NCBI GenBank assembly: GCA_035538735.1
Contig: DATLJU010000106.1
Coordinates: forward strand, 1-48,202
DNA length: 48,202 bases
Direction of reading: 5' to 3'
Origin: Anaeromyxobacter_A sp035538735
GTDB taxonomy: Bacteria; Myxococcota; Myxococcia; Myxococcales; Anaeromyxobacteraceae
Shown: piece by piece, positions 31,683 through 40,898 of the stretch
Layout of the letters: the number at the start of each line of letters is the position of its first letter
Numbering within the stretch: the first letter of the stretch is position 1
The notes under the pieces: model-generated
Seen by the model: only the letters and a program-made list of their open reading frames with translations
The model's database searches: none
What the model was told of the DNA's origin: nothing
Made by a program: the position numbers and the translations under genes

Positions 31683-31985
31683 ATGTACGAAGCGCGCGAT
31701 CAGGACGGCGTCACCATCGTGAAGGGCGTCGGAGAGCTGGGCCGGGCCGAGCTGGCCGCCATCGCCGGGGTGGCGGCGCGGGCGCGGCGCGACGGGCGGA
31801 TGGTGGTGGTGGACCTGAAGCGCGTCACCCACCTGCACTACGCCGGGGCGGCCCTCCTCAAGGCCATCCCCGGCCTGCGCGCGGCGGGCGCGTCGCGCTA
31901 CGTGCGCGACCTCGTCCACGCCGGCGGAGCGGCCGGGTACGTGGAGCTCTACCCTGACGTCGAGGAGGCCGTGCGCGCAGCGTGA
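31683..31985 (+). CDS. Small STAS-domain protein inserted in the dcw operon
   Basis: This 100-residue protein has the STAS pattern: a first strand, an alpha helix with RAELAAIAGVAARAR, then RMVVVDLKRVTHLHYAGAALLKAIPGLRAAG. In anti-sigma antagonists the loop after the central strand carries D-S-S-G with the phosphorylated Ser. Here it is LHYAG (His52, Tyr53, Ala54, Gly55), so it lacks that Ser. It lies 10 bp after mraZ with an AGGGAGG ribosome site and overlaps the rsmH start (GTGA), so it is part of the operon. Function is unknown; it might bind a kinase, sigma regulator or membrane protein. Confidence 0.7.
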   Translation: MYEARDQDGVTIVKGVGELGRAELAAIAGVAARARRDGRMVVVDLKRVTHLHYAGAALLKAIPGLRAAGASRYVRDLVHAGGAAGYVELYPDVEEAVRAA

Positions 31986-32914
31986 GCGCTCGATTCCACC
32001 ATGCGTCCGTCCTGGCCCGCGAGGTCGTCCAGCTCCTGCAGCCCGCGCCCGGCAAGCTCCTGCTCGACGGGACGCTGGGCGGGGGCGGGCACACCGAGCT
32101 CTTCCTGGCGGAGGGTGCGCGCGTGATCGGCGTCGACCGCGACCCGCGCGCCATCGCCGCCGCCACCGCCCGCCTCGCGCGGTACGGGGAGGCGTTCCGG
32201 GCGGTCCGGGCCGACTTCCGCGACGCGAAGAACGTGCTCTCGGCGCTCGGGATCTCGGGGGTGGACGGCGCGCTCGTCGACCTGGGCGTCTCCTCGCCCC
32301 AGCTCGACGATCCGGCCCGCGGCTTCTCCTTCCGCGAGGCCGGCCCGCTCGACATGCGCATGGGCGAGGAGGGCGAGACGGTGGCGGAGCTGCTCCAGCG
32401 CGTGGACGAGCGCGAGCTGGCGCGGATCCTGTCCGAGTACGGCGAGGAGCCCTTCGCCCGGCCGGTGGCGCGCGCCATCAAGCGGGCGGTCGCCGAGGGG
32501 GAGTCGCTCGACACGGCGCGGCTGGCCGAGATCGTGGCCGGCGCCATCCCGCGCAAGGCGTGGCCGAAGCGCATCCATCCCGCCACCCGCACCTTCCAGG
32601 CGCTCCGCATCGCGGTCAACGACGAGCTGGGCGCGCTGGCGCAGTGGCTCGACAGCCTGCCGGCGCTCGTGAACCCGGGCGGCCGCGCCGCGGCCATCGC
32701 GTTCCACTCGCTCGAGGACCGCATGGTGAAGGAGCGCTTCCGCGCCCTCACCCACGCCTGCACCTGCCCGCCGGACTTCCCGGTGTGCGCCTGCGGGGCG
32801 AAGGCCGGCTTCGCGCCCGTGACCCGCGGCGCGGTGAAGGCGTCGGAGGACGAGATCGCCCAGAACCCGCGGTCGCGGAGCGCGCGCCTGCGCGCGGTGG
32901 AGCGGCTGCGATGA
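31982..32914 (+). CDS. rsmH: 16S rRNA (cytosine(1402)-N(4))-methyltransferase
   Basis: This 310-residue enzyme methylates N4 of C1402 in 16S rRNA. It begins MSARFHHASVLAREVVQLLQ, followed by the SAM motif LLDGTLGGGGHTELFL and VDLGVSSPQLDDPARGFSFR. The C-terminal RAAAIAFHSLEDRMVKERFR is characteristic. The GTG start overlaps the STAS stop, and the TGA overlaps the ftsL ATG. Also called mraW. It is a standard second or third member of the cluster. Confidence 0.95.
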   Translation: MSARFHHASVLAREVVQLLQPAPGKLLLDGTLGGGGHTELFLAEGARVIGVDRDPRAIAAATARLARYGEAFRAVRADFRDAKNVLSALGISGVDGALVDLGVSSPQLDDPARGFSFREAGPLDMRMGEEGETVAELLQRVDERELARILSEYGEEPFARPVARAIKRAVAEGESLDTARLAEIVAGAIPRKAWPKRIHPATRTFQALRIAVNDELGALAQWLDSLPALVNPGGRAAAIAFHSLEDRMVKERFRALTHACTCPPDFPVCACGAKAGFAPVTRGAVKASEDEIAQNPRSRSARLRAVERLR

Positions 32915-33345
32915 GCGCCGGGCGCCGCGGCGGAGCGTTCCTGCTCGTCCTGCGCGCCGGGCTGTGCGCCGCCGCGCTGGCGGGCGTCGGCATCTTCCAC
33001 GTCTGGTCGCACACGCGGGTGACGAACGAGGGCTACCGGCTGGACGAGCTGCGGCGCTCGCGCGAGGCGCTGCGGGCCGAGCGCAACAGGCTCGAGATCG
33101 AGGTCGCGACGTTGCGCGCTCCGGGGAGGCTCAAGACCCTCGCCCAGGAGCGGCTGGGAATGGCTCCGCCGGCGCCGGGGGCGGTGGTGGCGGGTCGGGC
33201 GGTGGCGGCGGCGGCGGGAGGGACGGGCAGGGCGGGCGGCGAGGAAGGCCTCCGCCCCGCGCCGGCGGAGCCAGCTGTTCGGAGGGCGGCGCACCGCGAG
33301 GCGGTGGCCCTTGGCGAGTCCTTGGTGCGGCACCAGCCGGAGTAG
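32911..33345 (+). CDS. ftsL: Cell division protein FtsL
   Basis: This 144-residue bitopic protein has a membrane helix (about 9-31) and a coiled-coil periplasmic segment RLDELRRSREALRAERNRLE, followed by PGRLKTLAQERLGMAPP, the FtsL hallmark. FtsL joins FtsB and FtsQ to regulate the FtsWI synthase. An unusual Ala/Gly-rich tail of about 50 residues follows. It overlaps rsmH by ATGA and precedes ftsI by 15 bp. Similarity is limited, as usual for FtsL, but position and architecture are clear. Confidence 0.85.
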   Translation: MSAGRRGGAFLLVLRAGLCAAALAGVGIFHVWSHTRVTNEGYRLDELRRSREALRAERNRLEIEVATLRAPGRLKTLAQERLGMAPPAPGAVVAGRAVAAAAGGTGRAGGEEGLRPAPAEPAVRRAAHREAVALGESLVRHQPE

Positions 33346-33360
33346 TCGGAGGTGCGATCC

Positions 33361-35391
33361 ATGAGGACCGGGGGCGAGGCGGCGCAGGTCCGCTGGATCG
33401 CCGCGCGCATCGGGATCGTCGCGCTCCTCCTGGCGGCGGGCTTCGCCGCGGTCGCCACGCAGGCGGTGCGCCTCCAGGTGCTGCAGGCGGACAAGCTCCG
33501 CGGCCACGGCGAGGACCAGTGGCGGCGCTTCGTCGAGCTCCCTCCCCGCCGCGGCGCGATCACGTCCAGGAACGGGGAGCTCCTCGCCGCCAGCGCCGAC
33601 GCGCCCTCGGTGGGCGCGAGCCCCACCGCGCTGCAGCGTCTCGCGCCCACCGACCAGGCGAGGCTCGCCCGGGCGCTCGGGATGGACCTCGAGCAGCTGC
33701 GCCGGCGCGCCCAGCGCGCCTCCAAGTTCGTGTGGCTGAAGCGCCGCATCGACCCGGGCGAGGCCAAGGCGCTCCAGGCGCTCGAGCTCGACGCGGTGGC
33801 GCTCTTCCAGGAGCCGCGCCGCTTCTACCCCGCCAAGACCCTGGCCGCGCAGCTGGTGGGTTTCGTCGGCGACGACGGCGAGGGGCTGGAGGGCATCGAG
33901 AAGGCCTACGACGACGTGCTGCAGGGCGACGGGGCGCGGGTCGCCTCCGTGCGCGACGCGCGCGGCCGCTCCGTCCTGTCGGAGGCGCCGGCGCCGGAGG
34001 CGCTGCTCGCCGGGGCGCGGGTCGAGCTCGCGCTCGACGGCGGACTGCAGCTCGTGGCGGAGCAGGCGCTCACCAGGGCGGTCACGCAGGCGCGCGCCGC
34101 GGCCGGGATCCTGGTGGCCATGGATCCGCGCACGGGCGAGGTGCTGGCGCTGGCGCAGGCCCCCGGCTTCAACCCCAACCTGCCGCGCAAGGGCGGGCTG
34201 CTCCGCAACAAGGCGGTCCTCGACACCTACGAGCCGGGCTCGACCTTCAAGATCTTCACGGTGGCCGGAGCGCTCGAGACCGGCGTGCTCATGCCGACCG
34301 ACACCATCGACTGCGAGCTGGGCGCCTACCGGGTCGGCGGGCACGTCATCCACGATCACAAAGGGCTCGGCCGAGCCACCGCCGCGCACATCCTCGCCGC
34401 GAGCTCCAACATCGGCGCGGCCAAGATCGGCGCTCGACTGGGCAGGGAGCGGCTCCAGCAGACCCTGCTCGCCTTCGGGTTCGGCGAGCGGACCGGCACC
34501 GAGATCCCCAGCGAGCCCCGCGGGACGGTGCCGTTCCCGAAGGCGGAGATCACGCTCGCGACGATGAGCTTCGGGCAGGGCGTCGCCGCCACGCCGCTCC
34601 AGATCACCGCCGCGGTGGCGGCCATCGCCAACGGCGGCACGCTCATGAAGCCGATCCTGGTCCGGCGGGTGATCGACGCCGGCTCCGGCGCGGTGCTGTC
34701 GCGCAACGACCCGACGCCCGTGCGCCGCGCCGTCTCGCGCGAGACGGCGGCGCAGCTCGCGCGCTGGCTGGAGGGCGTGGTGAGCGACGCCGACGGGACG
34801 GGCAAGCGCGCCCGCATCCCGGGGTGGCGGGTGGCGGGCAAGACCGGGACGGCCCAGAAGGCGGACCCGCTCACCCACCGCTACTCGGTCGACAAGCGGT
34901 TCAGCTCGTTCGTGGGCTTCGCGCCCGCCGAGGCGCCGCGGCTGGCGGTCGGCGTCTTCGTCGACGAGCCGCGCGGCGAGGTGTACGGCGGTGAGGTGGC
35001 GGCCCCGGTCTTCCGGGAGGTGGTGGAGCACGCGTTACAGGCGATGGGGGTGCCGCCGTCCGTGGGCGACGAGACCACGGCCGCGAGCACGACCACGACC
35101 GCGGCCATCTCGACCGCGAGCGCGGCGCCGACCGCGGCCGCCTCCGCCGACGACTCGTCCTCGAGCGCCGCCATCGAGGAGGCCGCCGAGAGGGCGGGCT
35201 CCGTGGGCGGGGTGGCGGTCCCCGCGCTGGCGGGGCTGCCAGCGCGGGTCGCCCTGCGCCGGCTGGAGGAGATCGAGCTGACGGGCGAGGTGACGGGGTC
35301 GGGTCGCGTGACGGCGCAGTCGCCCAGGGCCGGCCAGGTGGTCGAGCGGGGGGCGCGAGTGCGCCTCGTCCTCGCTCCGCCGCGATCCTGA
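33361..35391 (+). CDS. ftsI: Septal peptidoglycan transpeptidase FtsI (PBP3) with C-terminal PASTA domain
   Basis: This 676-residue class B PBP cross-links septal peptidoglycan. It has an N-terminal membrane helix, a PBP dimerisation domain and a transpeptidase domain with the SxxK motif EPGSTFKIF (Ser294), the SxN motif ASSNIG (Ser348) and KTGTAQ (Lys494). A low-complexity Ala/Ser/Thr linker (about 560-610) leads to one PASTA domain (about 617-676). The ATG at 33361 has GGAGG 8 nt upstream; the GTG at 33352 would place the site inside the gene. It partners with FtsW encoded downstream. Confidence 0.94.
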   Translation: MRTGGEAAQVRWIAARIGIVALLLAAGFAAVATQAVRLQVLQADKLRGHGEDQWRRFVELPPRRGAITSRNGELLAASADAPSVGASPTALQRLAPTDQARLARALGMDLEQLRRRAQRASKFVWLKRRIDPGEAKALQALELDAVALFQEPRRFYPAKTLAAQLVGFVGDDGEGLEGIEKAYDDVLQGDGARVASVRDARGRSVLSEAPAPEALLAGARVELALDGGLQLVAEQALTRAVTQARAAAGILVAMDPRTGEVLALAQAPGFNPNLPRKGGLLRNKAVLDTYEPGSTFKIFTVAGALETGVLMPTDTIDCELGAYRVGGHVIHDHKGLGRATAAHILAASSNIGAAKIGARLGRERLQQTLLAFGFGERTGTEIPSEPRGTVPFPKAEITLATMSFGQGVAATPLQITAAVAAIANGGTLMKPILVRRVIDAGSGAVLSRNDPTPVRRAVSRETAAQLARWLEGVVSDADGTGKRARIPGWRVAGKTGTAQKADPLTHRYSVDKRFSSFVGFAPAEAPRLAVGVFVDEPRGEVYGGEVAAPVFREVVEHALQAMGVPPSVGDETTAASTTTTAAISTASAAPTAAASADDSSSSAAIEEAAERAGSVGGVAVPALAGLPARVALRRLEEIELTGEVTGSGRVTAQSPRAGQVVERGARVRLVLAPPRS

Positions 35392-35410
35392 AGTTCCGGC
35401 CTACTCGATC

Positions 35411-35439
35411 TTTCTGCCGGGGAGCGCTCGCCGTAGAAT
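35411..35439 (+). promoter_or_regulatory. Possible internal promoter before murE
   Basis: TAGAAT (35434-35439) is a good -10 hexamer in this GC-rich context. The -35 region, TTTCTG at 17-bp spacing, is weak. It lies in the only sizeable gap (67 bp) between ftsI and murB. Confidence 0.4.
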
Positions 35440-35458
35440 CGGGCCGGGCCGGAGCAAG

Positions 35459-36958
35459 ATGCACCTTTCCAAAGTGATCGAGGGGACGGGAGCGCGGGGG
35501 ACGCTCGAGGGCGATCCGCCGGTCGCGCTCGTGACGGGTGACTCGCGCGCGGTCCGGCCCGGGGCGCTCTTCTTCGCCCTGCGGGGAGTGAAGGCCGACG
35601 GGCACGACTTCGCCGCCGAGGCGGCACGCCGCGGCGCGGTGGCGGTCGTCGCCGAGCGCGAGGTCGCCTGCGCGCCGGCGCTGCTCCTCCTCGTGCCTTC
35701 GGCGCGCCGAGCGATGGCGCTCGCCGCCATGAACTTCTTCGGGCGGCCCGGCGACGCGCTCGACCTCGTCGGCGTCACCGGCACGAACGGCAAGACGACG
35801 GTCAGCTACCTGGTCGAGGCCTGTGCGCTCGCGGCGGCCGTTCCGACCGCCGTGCTCGGGACCGTCTCGCACCGGTGGCCAGGCGGCGAGCGACCGGCGA
35901 CCCACACCACGCCCGAGTCGACCGAGGTGGCGGAGACGCTCGCGATGGCGCGCGACGCAGGGGCGCGGCTCGCCGTCCTGGAGGTCTCGTCGCACGCGCT
36001 CGCGCAAGAGCGCGCGGCGGGGCTGCGCTTCCGGGCGGCCGGGTTCACCAACCTCACCCGCGATCACCTCGACTACCACGGCGACATGGAGTCGTACTTC
36101 CAGGCCAAGCGGCGCCTCTTCACGGAGCACCTCGCGCCGGGCGCGACCGCCGTCGTGAACGCGGCCGACGGGTACGGCCGCAGGCTCGCCGGCGAGCTGG
36201 CGGCGGCCGGGACCGCGCGCGTCTGGCGCTTCGGCGCCGCGGGCGGCGACCTCGCCACGGTGGGCGCCCGCTTCGGGCTCGGCGGGATCGAGGCGCGGCT
36301 CGCGACCCCCGCCGGCGAGCTCGCCCTCACCTCACCGCTGGTGGGGCAGCACAACCTCGAGAACCTGCTCTGCGCCGCCGGGCTGGCGCTCGCCGCCGGG
36401 CTGCCGGTCGAGGCCGTGGCGCGCGGGCTCGGCGCCTGCCCGGGAGCACCGGGGCGTCTCGAGCGCGTGACGGGGCGCGGCGTCCACGCCTTCGTCGACT
36501 ACGCCCACACCGATGACGCGCTCGCGCGCGCCCTCTCCGCGCTGCGCGCGCTGGCGCCCGGACGGCTGCTGGTCGTCTTCGGCTGCGGCGGCGACCGGGA
36601 CCGCGGCAAGCGCCCGCTCATGGGCGAGGTGGCCGGGCGCGGGTCCGACGTGGCGGTGGCGACGAGCGACAACCCGCGCACCGAGCGGCCGGAGGACATC
36701 CTGGCCGAGATCGTGCCGGGGCTGGAGCGGGCGGGGGCGCGCCGCCTCGCGCCCGCCGAGGCGCAGGCCGGGGCGCGCGGCTACCTCGTCGTGCCCGACC
36801 GGCGCGAGGCGATCGCGCTGGCGCTGTCCGCCGCCCGGCCGGGAGACGCCGTGCTCATCGCCGGCAAGGGACACGAGGACTACCAGATCGTCGGCGCCGA
36901 GCGCCGGCACTTCGACGACCGCGAGGAGGCGCGCCGGGCGCTCGGCGCGACACCATGA
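35459..36958 (+). CDS. murE: UDP-MurNAc-L-Ala-D-Glu:meso-diaminopimelate ligase
   Basis: This 499-residue Mur ligase adds meso-diaminopimelate to the stem peptide. It has the ATP loop GVTGTNGKTT (about 104-113), HTTPESTEV, the carbamoylated-Lys region YFQAKRRLF and, near residue 404, DNPR, the signature for meso-DAP instead of lysine. The three-domain length is normal. A GGAGC ribosome site precedes the ATG. Its TGA overlaps the murF ATG. It acts in the cytoplasm on UDP-MurNAc-dipeptide. Confidence 0.96.
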   Translation: MHLSKVIEGTGARGTLEGDPPVALVTGDSRAVRPGALFFALRGVKADGHDFAAEAARRGAVAVVAEREVACAPALLLLVPSARRAMALAAMNFFGRPGDALDLVGVTGTNGKTTVSYLVEACALAAAVPTAVLGTVSHRWPGGERPATHTTPESTEVAETLAMARDAGARLAVLEVSSHALAQERAAGLRFRAAGFTNLTRDHLDYHGDMESYFQAKRRLFTEHLAPGATAVVNAADGYGRRLAGELAAAGTARVWRFGAAGGDLATVGARFGLGGIEARLATPAGELALTSPLVGQHNLENLLCAAGLALAAGLPVEAVARGLGACPGAPGRLERVTGRGVHAFVDYAHTDDALARALSALRALAPGRLLVVFGCGGDRDRGKRPLMGEVAGRGSDVAVATSDNPRTERPEDILAEIVPGLERAGARRLAPAEAQAGARGYLVVPDRREAIALALSAARPGDAVLIAGKGHEDYQIVGAERRHFDDREEARRALGATP

Positions 36959-38379
36959 CCTTACCCAGCTTCTCCCGCTACGAGCTCGCCTCCGCCGCCG
37001 GCGGCCGCTTCATCGGGCCGCCACCTGCCGAGGTCCACGGCGTCACCACCGACTCGCGCCAGCTCGGCCCCGGCGGCTGCTTCGTCGCCCTCACTGGCGA
37101 GCGGTTCGACGGCCACGACTTCCTCGCCCAGGCGAAGGCCTCTGGCGCCGCCTGCGCCGTCGTGAACGAGGCCCGGCTCGCCTCGCTCCCGACCGGCGAG
37201 GGCGCGCTCCCGCTGCTCGCGGTGCGCGACACGCTGCAGGCGCTCGCGATGCTCGCCCGCTTCCACCGCCGGCGCTTCGCCATCCCGGTGGTGGGCGTGA
37301 CGGGCTCGAACGGCAAGACGACCACCCGCGAGATGATCGGGCTCGTCCTCCGCACGCGCGGGCCGGCGCTCAAGACCGAGGGGAACCTCAACAACGAGAT
37401 CGGCGTGCCGCTCACGCTGCTCGGCCTCGCGCCGGAGCACCAGCGCGCCGTCATCGAGATGGGCATGAACCACGCCGGCGAGATCGCGAGGCTCGCGGCG
37501 ATGGCCGATCCGCAGGTGGGCGTCGTCACCATGGCCGGCGCCGCCCATGTGGAGCACTTCGGCGGCGAGGTGGACGGCGTCGCCGACGCCAAGGCCGAGC
37601 TCTACTTCGCGCTGCCGCGCGGCGGCGTCGCGGTGGCCAACGCGGACGACCCGCGCATGCTGAAGCGGGCGCAGGAGTCGGGGCGCTCCCTCATCACCTT
37701 CGCCGCCGGCCGCGGCCACCGCGGGGACGTGGTGGTGCTCGACGTGCTGGAGCACGGGCCAGCCGGCCTGCGCTTCACGCTCGGCCTGGGCCAGAAGGAG
37801 CTCGAGATCTCGCTGCCTCTGGTCGGCCTGCACAACACCGCGAACGCCGCCGCCGCCGCCGCGGCCGCCATGGCGCTCGGCTATGGTGACAAGGAGATCG
37901 CGCAGGGGCTCTCGCAGGCGCAGCCGGTGGGCCGCCGCCTGCGCATCGAGGACCTCCCCTCGGGCGTGACGCTGGTCGACGATTGCTACAACGCGAACCC
38001 CGCCTCGATGGCGGCCGCGCTGCGGACGCTCACGGCGCTCGCGGGCCCGGGCCGGCGCGCGGTGGCGGTGCTGGGCGACATGCTGGAGCTGGGGCCGATG
38101 GAGGAGGCGATGCACCGCGCCGTGGGCGAGCAAGCCGCGGGCGCGGTGGCGAGGTTGCACGCCTTCGGGCCGCGCTCGCGCCACACCGCCGAGGCGGCGC
38201 GCGCGGCGGGGCTCGGCGACGTCACGCACACGGCCGACCTGCCCGAGCTCGTGGCCCAGGTGAAGGAGCGGCTCGCGCCCGGCGACGTGCTGCTCGTGAA
38301 GGGCAGCCGGGCCAACCAGCTCGAGCGGCTCGTGGCCGCGCTCGGCTCCACCCCCTCGCAGCCGGGCGACGCCCACTAA
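36955..38379 (+). CDS. murF: UDP-MurNAc-tripeptide:D-Ala-D-Ala ligase
   Basis: This 474-residue Mur ligase adds the D-Ala-D-Ala dipeptide made by Ddl. The N-terminal MurF substrate domain has VHGVTTDSRQLGPGGCFVALTGERFDGHDF. The ATP loop is GVTGSNGKTTTREM, and the central segment GNLNNEIGVPLTLL is MurF-specific. The C-terminal part has DDCYNANPASMAAAL. It is coupled to murE (ATGA) and to mraY (TAATG). Confidence 0.96.
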   Translation: MTLPSFSRYELASAAGGRFIGPPPAEVHGVTTDSRQLGPGGCFVALTGERFDGHDFLAQAKASGAACAVVNEARLASLPTGEGALPLLAVRDTLQALAMLARFHRRRFAIPVVGVTGSNGKTTTREMIGLVLRTRGPALKTEGNLNNEIGVPLTLLGLAPEHQRAVIEMGMNHAGEIARLAAMADPQVGVVTMAGAAHVEHFGGEVDGVADAKAELYFALPRGGVAVANADDPRMLKRAQESGRSLITFAAGRGHRGDVVVLDVLEHGPAGLRFTLGLGQKELEISLPLVGLHNTANAAAAAAAAMALGYGDKEIAQGLSQAQPVGRRLRIEDLPSGVTLVDDCYNANPASMAAALRTLTALAGPGRRAVAVLGDMLELGPMEEAMHRAVGEQAAGAVARLHAFGPRSRHTAEAARAAGLGDVTHTADLPELVAQVKERLAPGDVLLVKGSRANQLERLVAALGSTPSQPGDAH

Positions 38380-39521
38380 TGCTCTACCATCTGCTCTATC
38401 CGCTCGCGGGACGGTTCGCCCTCTTCAACGTCCTGCGGTACCCCTCGTTCCGCATCCTCGCGGCCGGGTTCACCGCCCTCGTGCTGGGCCTCCTGCTCGG
38501 GCCGGTGTTCATCGAGCGGATGCGCGTCTTCCAGTACGGCAGCTCGAACGTGCGCGAGGACACGCCCGAGTCGCACAAGAAGAAGACCGGCACGCCCTCC
38601 ATGGGCGGCGCCCTCATCCTCTTCTCCCTGGGGGTCGCGACGCTGCTCTTCGCGAACCTCACCAACCGCTACGTCTGGGCGGCGCTGACGGTGACGCTCT
38701 CCTTCGGCGCCATCGGCTTCTGGGACGACTACCTCAAGATCTCGAAGCGCAACTCGAAGGGGTTGGCCGGCAAGAAGAAGCTCGTGTGGCAGACGGTCAT
38801 CCTCCTCGCGGTCTACTACCTGTTCCTCTCCGACCTGCACTTCACGACGTCGCCCGGCTTCCCGTGGCTGCGCGTGGGGAGCTGGCAGGACCTGCACGTC
38901 ACCCTGCCCTTCGTCCCGACCCGCTACTTCAACCCGTCGCTCGGCTGGCTCTACCTGCCCTTCATGATCCTGGTGGTGCTCGGCACGAGCCACGCCGTGA
39001 ACCTGACCGACGGCCTCGACGGCCTCGCCATCGGCCCCACCATCGTCTCGGCGTCCACCTTCCTCATCCTCGCCTACGTGGCCGGGACCACCATCGGTGG
39101 CTTCTCCATCGCGTCCTACCTGCGCATCCCGGTCATCCCGGGCGCCGCCGAGCTGGGCGTCTTCTGCGCCGCGCTCATCGGCGCCGGGATCGCCTTCCTC
39201 TGGTACAACACGTACCCGGCGTCCGTCTTCATGGGCGACGTCGGCTCGCTGGCCCTCGGCGGCGCGCTCGGCTCGCTGGCGGTGCTCACCAAGAACGAGG
39301 TCGCGAGCGCCATCCTGCACGGCGTCTTCCTGGCGGAGACGCTCTCGGTCATGATCCAGGTGACGAGCTACAAGTACACCGGGCGGAGGGTGTTCAAGAT
39401 GGCCCCCATCCACCACCACTTCGAGCTCAAGGGATGGGCCGAGCCCAAGATCATCGTCCGCTTCTGGATCATCGCGATCATGCTGGCGCTCGTGGCGCTG
39501 GCCTCGCTCAAGCTGAGGTAG
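38379..39521 (+). CDS. mraY: Phospho-MurNAc-pentapeptide translocase
   Basis: This 380-residue protein with ten helices transfers phospho-MurNAc-pentapeptide to undecaprenyl phosphate, giving lipid I. It has the Asp-rich FWDDYLKISKRNSKGL, the catalytic NLTDGLDGLAIG, the FMGDVGSLALGG loop and the PIHHHFELKGW motif. The ATG overlaps the murF stop. It is full length, with no anomaly. Confidence 0.97.
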   Translation: MLYHLLYPLAGRFALFNVLRYPSFRILAAGFTALVLGLLLGPVFIERMRVFQYGSSNVREDTPESHKKKTGTPSMGGALILFSLGVATLLFANLTNRYVWAALTVTLSFGAIGFWDDYLKISKRNSKGLAGKKKLVWQTVILLAVYYLFLSDLHFTTSPGFPWLRVGSWQDLHVTLPFVPTRYFNPSLGWLYLPFMILVVLGTSHAVNLTDGLDGLAIGPTIVSASTFLILAYVAGTTIGGFSIASYLRIPVIPGAAELGVFCAALIGAGIAFLWYNTYPASVFMGDVGSLALGGALGSLAVLTKNEVASAILHGVFLAETLSVMIQVTSYKYTGRRVFKMAPIHHHFELKGWAEPKIIVRFWIIAIMLALVALASLKLR

Positions 39522-39524
39522 TGC

Positions 39525-40898
39525 ATGGAAGGTTCCCTCCGCCTCGCCGGACAGCGCGTCCTCGTGGTGGGCCTGGCCCGCTCGGGCGCCGCCGCCGCCC
39601 GGCTGGCCCGCGCCCGCGGGGCGCGCGTCACCGTCACGGATCGCCGCGCCGCCACGGAGCTCGCCCCCGCGCTGAGGGAGCTGGGCGATGGCGTCGACCT
39701 CGCGCTCGGGGGCCACGACCGGGCCGACTTCACGCGCGCCGACCTGGTGGTCGTCTCGCCCGGCGTGCCGCTCGCGCTCCCCGAGATCCAGGAGGCGCGC
39801 CGGCAGGGCGTGCCCGTCATGGCGGAGGTGGAGCTCGCGGCCCGGCTCCTCCCGGAGGTGCCCATCGTCGGCATCACCGGCACCAACGGGAAGAGCACCA
39901 CCACCGCGCTCACGGGCGAGCTCCTGGCCCGGGATCGGCGCGTCTTCGTGGGGGGGAACCTGGGCACCCCGCTCGCCGAGCTCGTCCTCGCCGGGCGCCC
40001 CGTCGATGCCGTCGTGCTGGAGCTCTCCTCGTTCCAGCTGGAGGGAATCGAGCGGTTCCGGCCCACCGTGGCGGCGCTCCTCAACATCACGCCCGACCAC
40101 CTCGACCGCTACCGCGACGTGGAGGAGTACGCGCTCGCCAAGGCGCGCCTGTTCGCGAACCAGCAGCCCGATGACTGGGCGATCGCCAACGCGCGCGACC
40201 CGCGCACGGTGGCGCTGGCCGGCAGCAGCCGCGCCCGGCTCGCCACCTTCGGCTTCGGCCCGCCGGCGCCACGGGCGGCGCGCGCTCCAGGGCCGGGCGG
40301 CGAGCTGTGGCTGGCGACCTGCGAGGGCGGGGCGGAGCGGTACGAGGTCCGCTCGCGCGCCCTGCGCGGCCGCCACAACCTCGAGAACGCGATGGCGGCG
40401 GCGCTGTGCGCGCGCGTCCTCGGCGTCCCCGGCCGCGAGGTGCAGGCCGGCCTCGACGCCTTCCGCGGGCTGCCGCACCGGCTGGAGCTCGTGCGCGAGC
40501 GCGCCGGGGTGGAGTGGGTCAACGACTCCAAGGCCACCAACGTCGACTCGACGGTGGTGGGCCTCTCGGCCTTCCCGGCCGGTCGCCCCCACGTCGTGCT
40601 CATCCTGGGCGGCCGCGGCAAGCGCGCCCCCTACGCGCCGCTCCGGCCGCTCTTCCAGGAACGGGTGAAGGTGGTGCTCACCATCGGCGAGGACGCGCCG
40701 ACCGTCGAGCGTGAGTTGGCCGGCGCGGCGCCCATCGAGGCCGCCGGCACGCTCGCGGCCGCGATCGAGCGGGCGGCCGCGTTGACCGGGCCGGGCGACG
40801 TGGTGCTGCTCTCGCCCGCCTGCGCCAGCTACGACCAGTTCAGGAGCTACGAGCACCGCGGCGAGACGTTCCGGCAGCTCGTGGAGGCGCTCCCGTGA
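39525..40898 (+). CDS. murD: UDP-MurNAc-L-alanine:D-glutamate ligase
   Basis: This 457-residue Mur ligase adds D-Glu to UDP-MurNAc-L-Ala. It has an N-terminal Rossmann segment VLVVGLARSGAAAARLARARGA, an ATP loop GITGTNGKSTTTAL, an NxxxDHLDRY region around LNITPDHLDRY and the C-terminal VNDSKATNVDST. It lies 3 bp after mraY. The TGA overlaps the ftsW GTG. Length and motifs are normal for the family. Confidence 0.96.
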   Translation: MEGSLRLAGQRVLVVGLARSGAAAARLARARGARVTVTDRRAATELAPALRELGDGVDLALGGHDRADFTRADLVVVSPGVPLALPEIQEARRQGVPVMAEVELAARLLPEVPIVGITGTNGKSTTTALTGELLARDRRVFVGGNLGTPLAELVLAGRPVDAVVLELSSFQLEGIERFRPTVAALLNITPDHLDRYRDVEEYALAKARLFANQQPDDWAIANARDPRTVALAGSSRARLATFGFGPPAPRAARAPGPGGELWLATCEGGAERYEVRSRALRGRHNLENAMAAALCARVLGVPGREVQAGLDAFRGLPHRLELVRERAGVEWVNDSKATNVDSTVVGLSAFPAGRPHVVLILGGRGKRAPYAPLRPLFQERVKVVLTIGEDAPTVERELAGAAPIEAAGTLAAAIERAAALTGPGDVVLLSPACASYDQFRSYEHRGETFRQLVEALP

